Below are positions 47,774 to 59,900 of a stretch of 64,000 bases of DNA, piece by piece. Origin of the DNA: Channa striata (Eukaryota; Chordata; Actinopteri; Anabantiformes; Channidae); NCBI GenBank assembly GCA_033026295.1, contig CM065176.1, positions 8,659,945 through 8,723,944 of the forward strand, in the 5' to 3' direction. Each line of letters begins with the position of its first letter. The stretch's first letter is position 1. The position numbers and the translations under genes are program-made. A model generated the notes under the pieces. The model did not search any database. It was not told the origin of the DNA and saw nothing but the letters and a program-made list of their open reading frames with translations.

Positions 47774-47794
47774 CCCCCCCACCCCCACCCCCCC
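47774..47794 (-). promoter_or_regulatory. prmt8: G-run cluster in predicted prmt8 3'UTR
   Basis: The plus strand has C7-A-C5-A-C7, so the prmt8 transcript would carry G7-U-G5-U-G7 about 107 nt after the stop codon. This satisfies the usual G3+N1-7 pattern for a G-quadruplex. Structure and function are inference. Confidence 0.5.
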
Positions 47795-47900
47795 AATCTC
47801 CATCACCCAGTGTGTTTGTCTGTGGTCATGGGAGCGTCTCTGTCTCCCTTTGGTGGTCAGGGGCTGCCTTCGACGCCGCGCCAAGTCCCCTGAGTCGAGC

Positions 47901-47984
47901 TTAGCGCATCTTGTAGTCGTGAGATATGGCTGCTTCGCACAGCTGTCCCTTGAAATCCAGCTCAAAGGTAAAGTCCAAGTCACG
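47901..47984 (-). CDS. prmt8: prmt8 terminal exon
   Basis: Encodes RDLDFTFELDFKGQLCEAAI then SHDYKMR and stop TAA (plus strand 47901-47903). Acceptor cctgtag|cgt. The C-terminal DYKMR ending matches PRMT1/PRMT8-class proteins. Confidence 0.95.
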   Translation of the reverse strand, partial: RDLDFTFELDFKGQLCEAAISHDYKMR

Positions 47985-50900
47985 CTACAGGTGAACAAAG
48001 AAAGGAAAAAAAATATTGTTTTGTTCTGTTCTTTTTTTTTTTTTCAGAGGAACAGCAGGTAACGACACAGCACAAGGCGTGAAAAAGAATGAAAGACGAG
48101 AAGGTCCTATCAGATGTTCCATTTGACCTCACAGCAGAACACAGTGTTAAATGAGCTCAGAATGCAAGAGCAGCTCTGCTTCTCCTTCCTGGACAGTGTC
48201 AAGGTCAACGGCAGTGCTGCTTCTGCCTGTTTGACTGCAGTCCAGCACGGAGGAGAAAGCGATCCGCTGTGGCTGAAGCCACTCATCTCTCAGCCACCGT
48301 ATTTATAAAGATAAGAGCCCAAACCGTTAACTGCATGAACAAAACACTCCACAATACTCACGATGTTTTTCTCGTTGGGCTTCATAGCAATGCTGCCAGT
48401 GATCTCCTCTCCTCTTCGCACTGTCAAATAGTCCTCGAGGTAAAACACGGTCTGCTTCCAGTGGGTGTATGGAGCATCTGGAGCTGGCACACACACACAC
48501 ACACACAAACAACACACACTTTTTAAATAATCCAGTCCATTGTAGATGAGTTCTTAACCATGGCCTCTGTATTTAAAATCAAAGAGGAGGGCCAAAATAT
48601 TAGAACCAGCTCCTCTTATAATGCAGTCCAGTACGATGCCACTACCCACTTTAAACTCCGTAGTAAACACTTAGTAGAATTCTGTGTTGTAATCAAGACC
48701 ACTCAACTGAGACCAAGACCAAATCAGGCCCAGACCAAGTCAAGACCTCAACATCAGACACAAAGCAAATCCTGCACAAATAAGTGGAATATGCAGAAAA
48801 CTTTGACGAAGGTCAATAAAAACATACAAAAACATAAAAACTATTCTATTTTAATGATCTATAGATAGAAAAATAGATTTGATGGGTCTGGTCTTGGAGT
48901 CTTGATCTCAATAAATACTAAGGTGGTCTTGGTCTTGAATAAAACACTGGTAAAATTATCACCTTTCTGACAGTTTCAACCTAAAAACTTGTAAAAGTAG
49001 AATTCACGGCAGAGCTGCTGTACTGGATGGTATTAAATTGTACCACTGATGTATTTCCACTTAGTTGATGTATAACGCATTTGCAAATCATTTACCATAA
49101 GTGCATGATTGGTTGCATTTCGGTTATGCCACAACTAAATATTTCAAAGGTAAGACATTTGTAAGTATGTCATAACTTTTTCATCCCCTTACTACTTTTT
49201 TTTTTTATCGGTCATCTTCATCCGCGTTGCCAAGGAGCTGATCTCTGTGCCAGCCAGCACTGGGCAGACGGCAGAGATAGAAGCTGGACAGATTGTCCGT
49301 CCATCATGGGGCTAACAAACAGAGACAGTTTTACCTATAAAGTCCAGCCTTTATGTGATGTGAATGTCAAGCCGAGAATAAACACAAACTGTACCAACAA
49401 CGAGGCAAAGAACCGACCCGGTGCCCCCCCCCCTCCAAAAAGAGCCGGGAGCTGCACTCGAGTTCAGGATGACAGCTCTGAAGTAAAAAGGCAGAAAATT
49501 TTGCGGCCGCCCTCCTGACCTCCCCGCTGCTGTTCGAGTCAATCTTCTTCCATCACCATTTTCGACGTGTGCATCAATACGTGCGTGTGCGTGTCCGTGC
49601 GTGCAAACGTAATCGGATAAAACTGGGACACCCCAGCCCCAAAACACTTGTGAACATTCCCTTGTGTCCTGACCATCGCTGATCGCTTGGCAAGGACTCA
49701 AGATGTCAATAACACTTGAATCGAATTTCTGCCGGCCGTCCCGGGGCAGCCTGGGAGCGTTCCCTTTATGGATCAGCTCTTTGTGAGTCCAGAGATAAAA
49801 GGGGCTGCCAATCAGCAGGACTGCTCTCGCTTTTTGGGGCACAGTTCAGCGAAGACACGGACCAGCTAGTTGTGTTTCTAATGCTAATTCGGGAAGATGA
49901 GATGGCATTTCTGCCGGCCAGCATGAAGTGTGACCTTTGACCCCGCACTGGCTTTCTTCTCACTGGCTGAGAGAGTCTGCGTGAGTCTGATAAAACCGTC
50001 TTTCAAGACTATGTCGGAAATCAATGGCTCGCTGGCTCTGTGTGTGAAACGATTAGACCTGCGTCTTAAAGTTTTGCCAGGAAAGGATTCTTCACGTCTG
50101 CCATCGGAAAACTTGCCTGACAGACAAACTTACAGAAAATCAATCGAAAAGATGTAAGTGGGGCAGGAAAGGCTCATGTTAGGTTAAATTATAGTCACAC
50201 ATTTTATTTTATTATAATCAAGATACAAGTTCCTGTTATCGGTATCAGAAGGCCTAAAGATTAGTAGGTCAAACCAACCTCCATTATCCACGATGGAAAT
50301 GGTCAGCGTGAGCACTACATCCCCTCAGCCTCAGCACGCTGGGATGCCTCATGCGATCTGACACCACACCTTCCCATGATGATCCCTCTCCACCACACAC
50401 ACGTTCGAATCCCTCTGGGACAGGAAGGTGGTGGCTGATCTGGGTTTGGCCCTTTTTTTTTTTAAACGACGTCCTGACACGCCTTCGCCACTAGATGTCA
50501 GTCACACGCAGATTATGGCCCAGAAACACACATACACTTACACACAGGTTTTGCTCCATTATTGCAGCATTATAATAATGACAATAATGCCAATCAGCCT
50601 GAGCTGCTGCTGATCTCTAACAAACAGTTATTAATGCCGTTAAATACGGACCGCCATCTGATTAGAGGTACTTCCAAACGCCAAGCGCAATCAATAGCAT
50701 TAAATTAGATGTAATCAGCCAGCAAGGTAAAGGTCAAGTCCTACTTTGAAACCTGGGAGGCTTTGGTTGCATTACATCCAACAGATTTAGAACAGAGCGC
50801 CGCTCCTGTCTAAGATTAAATGTACCTAATAACAATTAGCACATTTCAGTTTATGACCTGTCCAAACACCAGGCTGCGTCCCGCCGCTTCAAGCTGTGCT

Positions 50901-53900
50901 GCACTCGCCAACTCCCAGCCCCATGTGACGTATGCGAGCTCAAACCGAGGCTAAAGGCTCATTGGATAGGGGCTCTTTGACCTGATGTTGTTTTCTCTTG
51001 TTCCCTTCCTGAGGATCACAGGGTTGATTTTATTCTACTCACTTTATCACTACTCGGCTCACTGCAGCCATCAAGAGGAGACGGCGAGTTAACGTGGGAC
51101 CAACAGGGCCAACAGCATCTGAAAAGTTTCTTCTCTAATGTTCAGCTGATGAAATACACAATTTGAACTCTTGAAGGTGCCGTTTTATTGCCCGAGCTGT
51201 TGTCATACCTCTCTGTGCAGGCAGGTAATGCAAATAGACATATGAAATTTCAGAATATCCAAACTGCCAACGTCCGCAGTTCGAAGCACTGGATGCCTGC
51301 TGGCTTCTTTGTAAGGAGACAGACACGTGAAGCGTCTTACCGGTGGAGAAACCAGTTTTCTTGTGACACTTGGTGAACTCAATGTTAAAGTAGGTGACCA
51401 GTGCGTGGATGTAGTCGTTCCTCTGGATCTGGAGGCAGAACGATGAGGTGAAAGACAGATCCTCTGTCTTTACTGTGTAGATGTCCACTTCCTGGAAGAG
51501 GCAAGGATATGGATAGTTTAGATGTCTGAGACACAATGCAAAACTCTGAGCGTATGAGGCATTGATTTTATGAAGCCATCTCTCTTTAATCCCTAAGGAC
51601 AGTACCGGCCAGAGCTGTTAGCTTGGTGCAAAGATGGAAAATGAAATATAACACGTTCATTCAGTAGTGAGCGTTAGAGGCGCTGGTCATTTTGCATTCC
51701 ATGTTGGCCGTTTCCCCAGTGCCAGTAAATGATTTATATTGTGCAGACACATAAGCCAAAAAGTAATAATTTAAAATGTCAAACAGCTTCTTTAACTACA
51801 GTAAGTTGTAGTTTTACTGTGATCAGAAGCTGACAATCTTCAAACTGGACAATGACCTAAAAATGCTGTAGAAACAAAGGCAGAAAATGTGTCCTGTGAC
51901 ATTAAAAAAGGAGAATGAAAGTAAAATATTGATAGACAGTGTCACCATAATTAAAATCGCTAAATAGAAATTGTGTTAAACCGGCGAATGTTCAACTTAA
52001 GACATACATTTGGAAATTTGAACAATTTTAAATTGACTTTACACTCACTAACATTCAGTATTTCAAGGCGATAAAATCTGCTTGTGTTACAAGAATGAAC
52101 TGCATTTTTTGACTTAGGCTGAAAATTGAAGGCAGCCATTTCTCTCATATTTTCATTTGAATCAACTTATTACATTTTACAATGCAGTAAACCCCACTGA
52201 AATCCCAGTAACCTGCACGAATGAGGCCCTGACCCCTGAGCTGGGTAGAAGGAGGAGAAGAGGTCTAAGCCCTTGTGGGAACTCCAACTGCTCTCAGACT
52301 CCATGTGTTGTGCATGTATAACTCTATGAACCCAAATCTGTACACGCCCTCTGCTCCCAGTCACTTTGACGGCATCGTCTCCCCAGACCGTGGTCGGAGA
52401 ATAACATGCTGTCCAATATCCTGGTTCGGTGTGAGCGGCACCTCACCTGAAACCCACGCCGCTCGATAAACGTGCAGGCAGAGGCGTAATAATCCTGTTT
52501 CGTGTACCGTGCTAACACATATTCACCTCTAGCTCGCTGCCTTCGGTGCTAGACGTAACGTTTGCTGCGGGGGAATGAACCTTATGTTTGTTGGCAATGA
52601 AAACAACGTAAGTTTAATGTCAGGCTCACCCGATGCCTGAAAGAATAATCATTTTTTTATCCACATAAACCAGATATTTGCTCGATCACGCAGCAAAAAC
52701 TTCCCAAAGTTCAAAACAGCAACATAATGCATCTGTAATGTTTTCCTCTTGTAATTTACTCTGAAGGCAAAATAAATATTGGAGGAGCACCATCGTGCAG
52801 GTTGCTAGTGATTAATCAATTTTTTTCTGCAGCATTGTGCTTGATAATGATCCTCACTGAGGATTGTTACCGACGTTTCAAACAGAAGCTTAATAACGCG
52901 AGGTCCTCCGTGTTCTACTCCTCAGCTTTCCAGATTAAATGAGGTCATCCAGTAATCCATTTAAGGACAATAAGGCTTATCAGTGGGGTATCATCATTAT
53001 AAGACGTGTTTTTTTTTCCCACAAGATCCAAAGACAAGCAGCGTTCCCACCAGCTTCATAGAGATTTTTATTAAGCCCTCGTCACTGACGTGTTTGTTGA
53101 TTTATGTAATATCTCGCTGCATTTAAAATGAAAGGATGCCTGATATCAAAGGAAACGAGAGCTGGCTTGCTTGACAATCCCCAGCGTTGAAAAAAGTGAG
53201 GCTTGCAGATATGATCGCACAGCAATACTCCACCAGGACAGAGGTGAGACGGGGCAGAGCCATCCAATTAAAGTCAGCAATGAGCAGGTCACTGTGACAA
53301 GGAGCGCAATCAGGAAGCCGCCACCGGCCGCTATCGACACGCATGGCGCCGCAGCTCCATCAGTCTAATCCGCACGGTGAAAAGCAGAGGCGGGGGCAAC
53401 CGCCACACGTCAAGGTCGAGCGTCTACAGCTGCAATATGTTAGACAATATCGTTACCCATCAATCAATGTCCCCGTGTAGTTATAGTTAATGAATGGACT
53501 CCATAATCACTTGTTATTAGTCACCAGGGGTTTGGTTTTCCTTCACCGTCGACACGGGAGCTGTGGCTCATTTTAACGTGAACACCTTGGTCCATTCTGG
53601 TCATTATTGATTTACTTATTGATTGACTAATTGTGTTTTTTTTTTTTTACCTCAGTTTATTCAGGTGTCTGTTTCTCGCAGGAACATTAACACATTTACA
53701 CCCTTTCATCCAAAGAATGTCGGACCTGTAGCCCCCGAGCCTCTGCTGCAGCAGTCAGGGTTGAGGACACTGCTCAAGGACATTTCATTTGTCTCACCCC
53801 GATTTAATCCTGCTGGTTCAGGGATTGAACAAGCTCAGAAACCCACCCTTTAGTTCCCCGAAGCTCCATATATTGTATATGACCTTGGTTCGCTCCAGTT

Positions 53901-56900
53901 AAAATAATAATAAGAATAACCTTTTCCTATACCAGCTTAGCAACCAGGCTCAACATGGACACATTTTCGCCAGTAGCCAGCGGATGATTTGATGAATGGA
54001 CGAACTGTATCTGGTAAAGAAGATCACGTAGCTGCACAGTAACTGGTGGGACTCTACATTCGACAGCAGTTTACAAGATTAAGGATGAAATCTGAACCTC
54101 AGTAGTAGCAACTGTATATCAGCATATTAAAGGGCGACTTTACAAATTTTCATTTTCCTTTCCATGACTTTAGTCATAGTCACTCCCCCAGATGACATCA
54201 CCTGGAGGGTTTTTCATCATTGGGTTTTTAATTCCTCAGTAATACACGTTTCAGCCTCTAATATGTTAGGAGACCGGGGGAAACTTGATAAGATGTTTCT
54301 CACATCAACAATCATCAGTGGCTTCGATGCCATTTTCTTTAAACGCCGCCTGCACCTCTATTGATTTTATGCCACATACTGCACTGTACTATGATGATAA
54401 AGTTGACAACTCAATACTCTATGACATTATGACAAAATATTGACTGAGCTGTGCAGTGCATTTTGTCTGACATTTTGTCAGCCTCAGTGATGAATTGAAT
54501 ATCAGCCATTACATCAGCATTTTACTAACCTTGACCAGGCAGGAGTTGGTCACCACCTGTTTGGGGTCCACCACGTCCACCAGTGGTTCCTTCATGGCCA
54601 CGTTGCGGATGCAGGTCATGTCAAAGCCATATACGTTCTCCCACCCTGGTCAAAAAATGGCATTATTGAGTTATTTTTGGAGTAGCTGTGCTCATACAAA
54701 ATGCCTCTTTCCAAGTTTTTGTTCCACTTACAGGATGGGAAAAACCACAGGAGCTGTAAAATTCAGTTTGACTGCGGCTGTAAAACACTAGTTTAGCTTT
54801 TACTCACAGAGCCTCCCTCAGCAGTGTGATCTACGACCCGAGAAGTAAACATCCTGTCATTTTGGAACAGCTTAAATTTTGAACGATGAAAGGCACATTG
54901 TATTCGGTGATTATTTTCCTCCTTGGGCTCCGACTCCACTCCTCTAGCGCTGGATATCCTTGCCGCTGAGGCTAAATGATCCCATGCATTTTTTATCAAG
55001 GTCCTTAGGACTGTGGGTAAGCAAACATTTCTACTATGGCCAAAAATGGACAGGATTGGAGAAGAGCTGATAATGAACAGGTCACAAACCTCCTGGATTT
55101 TTGTAATGTTCCACATTTGCATTTCTTACTGCCCACTTAACCGAAGCGGCGAGCAGCTGAGCCCCCAGGATGCTCTTAGAGCAGCGGAGCGCTTCCGAGG
55201 GCCACTTCTAACTGACTCTAAAGGTCAACTTCCCGAGAGAAGTTTGTGCTCGACAACCTGCGTTTGTCTTGTTGTGTGCGAGCAGAACTTTAGAAAAGCC
55301 AGGCATAACAGGATGGCTCCACAGTGGAGTAAAATCGTGTAAGGGGACTTTGTCTGGATGTGTTCTGGTGCACTGGGCTTTTATAATTTCCCAGATGCAT
55401 CAGTGGGGTTGTGAGTAGGAGGCCGGTGGGCTATTGTTCCGTTTGACTGCTGTCATCTAGATGCTGCGCTGACTTAATACTGACTTTGGCTCTGTCCTTA
55501 TGCTTCGCGTCCAGCTACAAAAACATCGCCCACAGTCCTCCTGGCAGCTTGAGAGTGGGATGACACTCTGACGGAGAGGCCCGTTGACTTATGATATCAA
55601 TTATCGCCCCCAGTGTTGTGCCCGAGGAAAAGTTCAGAGTCATTTGCGGCGCTGTAAAGGTTGTGTAGGGTGCGAGTGCGCCCACGTTTGTGCGAGTGCA
55701 GCGCAGGCGTGTGGACGCTGTCCTACATCCACAGGCGTAACGCTGCTTTATAGCCGCACAAGAGCTGTGCAGAGCGAGACGACATATGTTCACGCTGAAC
55801 TTACAGTGAATTTTGAAGTCTTTGTACTGCCGGTCTTCTATGGCCACCACATACAGCGAAGCACGATCAGGAAACATCAACCCACCAGGTTTCTGTTTGG
55901 CGAAAGATGGAAAGGAAAAACTCAGCAATAAAATCCTGGACACGTTGTAAAGGATCGGCATTAGAGTAGTGGTGACATTTTGTTCTTCAGCCAAATGGAA
56001 GATTAATTACTGGAATGTTTTAGTTTGCTCTACATCAAGACTGGAAAGGAGTATAATAAGCATAAGCAGAAGGCTGTAAATATAATTTGCCAATATCAAA
56101 ATATTATAAGAATAGGCTAATGTGTCACGTCGTATTGTGTTTAATGATGTAACAATCCCACAAACATTATCAAACTTCTTGTAGATTTTCTTGTTAGGTT
56201 AATTGCATTATTGAGCTCATTACATTAGATTAATAATTCATCTATGGGATAATATTAGGGGTTTGCTCATCATTTAAAAACAATATTGTTTAAGTTATAA
56301 TTATGAGAGAAAAAACATCATAAAAAACAGATCATTAGTTTCACAGGGTAGTAATAATGAGCTTCTGTGTTAACAGGAAATCAAAGCAGAAAAATAATTT
56401 CTGCTACGTAAATTTTATTCAAATGAATTTTATATTTTGCTCTGCTTCTGAAAAACAACAGCAACTTTGAATTTTAATTTGTTCAATTACTTTTATTAGA
56501 ATGTTTTTAGTTTTAATTCATGGATTTTACGCTGGCGGTTTATTTTTTTTCTCGTGACGATTGTTAATATTAATAACATGTCTGCAACATTAACATGGAA
56601 ACATACTCAGACACAGACGCCACACATCATACCAGCCACTTGTCCCTGGCAAAGATGACAGTGTTTAGCATTGATTCATAGAAGAGGCAGTAGCCCATCC
56701 ACTCAGATATGATGATGTCAACCTTCTCCACAGGAAGCTCCACCTCCTCCACTTTGCCCCTGAAGATGGTGATCACTGAAACACACACACAGTCTTCGGA
56801 ATCACAATCAACGCTACTAATGTCTTTATTTAACCCCTTGATTGTAAGGGATGGGTTTAAATGTAGGCGCTTTACGTTGTATTGTACTAACACCACATGC

Positions 56901-59900
56901 TGTGCCATTGCAAATAGAAAGGTGTCGTCTTATGTCGCTGCGTGTAAGACAGACTAGAATCTACTGAACAGCAGTTTTGTGGCTAACACAGTGACATCCA
57001 TTTCACACCATTCCGTTGTGTATTTTGTGTGAGAGGAGCAAAGAGAGAGAGACATCAGTCCTTGCAGCATGTGCCACATGCCCAGCTGGGCTTTACGATG
57101 GCCGAGTGGATCTTTGGCCTGTCTGAGATTAGCTGACTTCAGCGTTGTTTGTTCGTCCCTGACAGGAGCTATGAAAGCGTCTCCCTGGCGATGTGTCTGT
57201 CAGAATGACATCAACTCATTGGCTCATAGATGGGACATTTGCTGACAGGATAATTTATGGGCCTGTAATTTGCTAAACGCACAGGCTCTTTGCAGCACGT
57301 GTCTCACGAGACGCATGGGTGCTAAGTTCTATATGTTGAAGCACGTTTGTGCAAATGAGTTTGAATGAGCCAATCCGGCGCGATGTGGAATGACAGACAC
57401 TCACAGCCACAGATTAGCAATCATTCAAGGCGGCCGTTGCTGGCGCTCAGGAGATGGAGAAGCAGCAGCTGCCGTCATGATCATAACCTAGTTTGTTGCT
57501 CCCTTCACTGCAGATGAAGTGCAGTGTCATCAGAACGGCGAGAGGAGGAACAGCTGCAGCTCTTACCGCTGTCGAGGTGGTTGGACTTGATGATCCTCTC
57601 CGAGTACTCTGATATACTGGAACATTCAATCTGGCAGAAAAAAAAAAGGGGGAAAACTAATTAACCGATGATGAAAGAAAAGCTGTGATACTTTGGGAAG
57701 AAAAATTGCGATGGAACCACTGCACCCGCAATATCACGTTCTCGATTTCCCAGTAATGCAGAACCCTTTAAATGTGATGCTGCACTGATGCTGACAGCAG
57801 AGACTCTGACAGCTGCATTTCTGATGCTGGTGAACCTATGACAACTGCAAACAGGGATGAATAATGGAGTCGAGAGATGATATGTCTCATCTGTGTCCGC
57901 TTAAAATGTCCACGTTGCTCCACTCATTCTCCATACGATAATCACGGCACAGCGTGATCCGAAACAGAGCCCAGTGCTGCATTCAGTCTTGGTCTTTAAA
58001 TTATCGCTCCAGTCATTTCTGTCCAACACTGCAGCCATCCATGAGGTGCCGTGTGGGGTCGAGAACCAGGTCACGTGGGCAGCTTTGATTCCAGCCCTGA
58101 ATGAACCACAGGAGGCTTGCACCTGGTTAACAAAGCATCAAGTGTATATTGACTGATGGTGAAACTCCTGTGGTCACCTTTGTCCTTTTACCAGAACGCG
58201 ACAGCAGATCAGACATCTGGGCAGCTGGATATTTGCCAAGTGAGGACAAAAAAAAGGACAAATCCGAAAATCACAAGGTAGTTTTTTGTTTTTTTTATGG
58301 CTTGCAGTATTTTGTTGGGACTTGTGAGACTGGCAGCAGCAGGTAACTAACAAGAGACGCTTTATCATCTGGCATCTTGCACTGAGGTTAATTTGGCATT
58401 GCAAGAAGTGCCCTGGAGTCAAGCTGAAAACAGTGGACGGTGAGAGAATATTAAGCGATTGAATTTACAAGGTGAGAGTCCCTGAAATTCTGCCAGAGCA
58501 CCTTACTTCAAGTAATTAAGATGAAGATTAGTTATTGCTTAACTGCAACCAGGCATTTAACCCTGTTGGGACCTTCACCTTCTAGTCTCATTACTCTTTT
58601 GACATTTTAAATTCCTTTAAATTATCCTGATCCCACTTCTTTGCTCTCTTCTCATTTCTCTCTCGCGGAAATCCCTGCATCTCTTCCAATTCCGTCATTT
58701 CGTATACCGTATTTTTCGGACCATAAGCCGCTACTTTTTTCCGACGTTTTGAACCATGCGGCTTTAAGAGAGATGCGGCTTTTCTATGAATTTTTCTGCA
58801 GCCCTCAGATGGGCGCTGTAGATGGAAGTCAGTGCAAACAAAAAAGCGCCAGCTTTTATTCTTAGCGCATGCAACCCAAGACGCACAACAGCAAAATACG
58901 GTAATATTTTTACACCCTCACCCCTCATAATGGAAAACACGCGAAGAAATTCTATGATGCAGCTTTTAATTTGAAGCCATCGATCTGGCTATCCGTGAAG
59001 GAAATCGAGTGTGACAGTGGTTTCAATGCTCAGGAGGAAGATGAATAGCGATTTGTGGTTTCAGTGACGGGAGAATGAAGCGACTTTAATAGTTGCGCAG
59101 TTGCGCTTTAACAGAGCGCAGGAAGAAAAAGTGACAGTGGTTTGGTGTTCAGTGGTTTCAGTTCGCAGGAGGAAGAAAAATAAAGCAACTTGGTTTTAGT
59201 GCACAGGAGGAAGATTAATAAAACCATGACTTTTCTGTTTTGTGTGATCAGCACTTTTACTGCCGTGTTACAGGCACCATTCAGGTTCAGGTGTATGAAT
59301 AAAGACTTATGGTACAAAATCTTTTGTTGAGGGCAGCAACTCCTGCGTAATTCGTGAAGAATAAGACACGTCTTCTCCTTTGGCTATGGAACAAGCCATT
59401 TATTTATAACAAGGACGTTTTTGTCGGCTCTGTACATTCGACATGTGTTATACCAGCCACACATACACGTAAACGCACTCTTTACCGTAATGCCGGTAAA
59501 ACAGCGCACAGAACATCCTCATGCCTACTGTGAACAATGAGTAGGAGCGCATACAACAGATATTATTTCTCAGCCTGGATATTGGCGGCTTATAGTCCGA
59601 TGCGGTTTATATGTGACCAAATATGTATTTCTTTTAAATTTTAGCGGGTGCGGCTTAAACTTAGGTGCGCACTATAGTCCAGAATTTACGGTACTTTATT
59701 TTTCTGAATCCAGAGCTCCCTGCGTGACATATTTTCTACTTCCCGTTCTGCCCGCTGATGCACGAGTCCTCCCTGATTTATGGAGGTGCCAGCCATAACA
59801 GAGTTACAACGTAATAAAGCTCCTTCATTCATCAGAATGAACGCTGCACACTTCTAGTAAGCAGCTCTCAAACAAAATGCGGGCATAATTCAGCAAGAGA

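Noticed and set aside
47654..47998. 114-residue minus-strand frame over the prmt8 terminal exon
   Set aside because: It is in a different frame from the prmt8 C-terminus and follows the exon only by overlap.
50600..50950. Possible conserved enhancer in prmt8 intron (homeodomain-like ATTA cores, little repeat content)
   Set aside because: A single sequence cannot show conservation, and AT-rich DNA gives such cores by chance. A multi-species alignment would decide.
54125..54360. Possible MITE starting ttaaagggcgac
   Set aside because: No matching inverted end or target duplication was found.
55515..55994. 159-residue minus-strand frame
   Set aside because: Only the 29 residues at 55805-55892 are a true prmt8 exon. 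The rest is read-through into introns.
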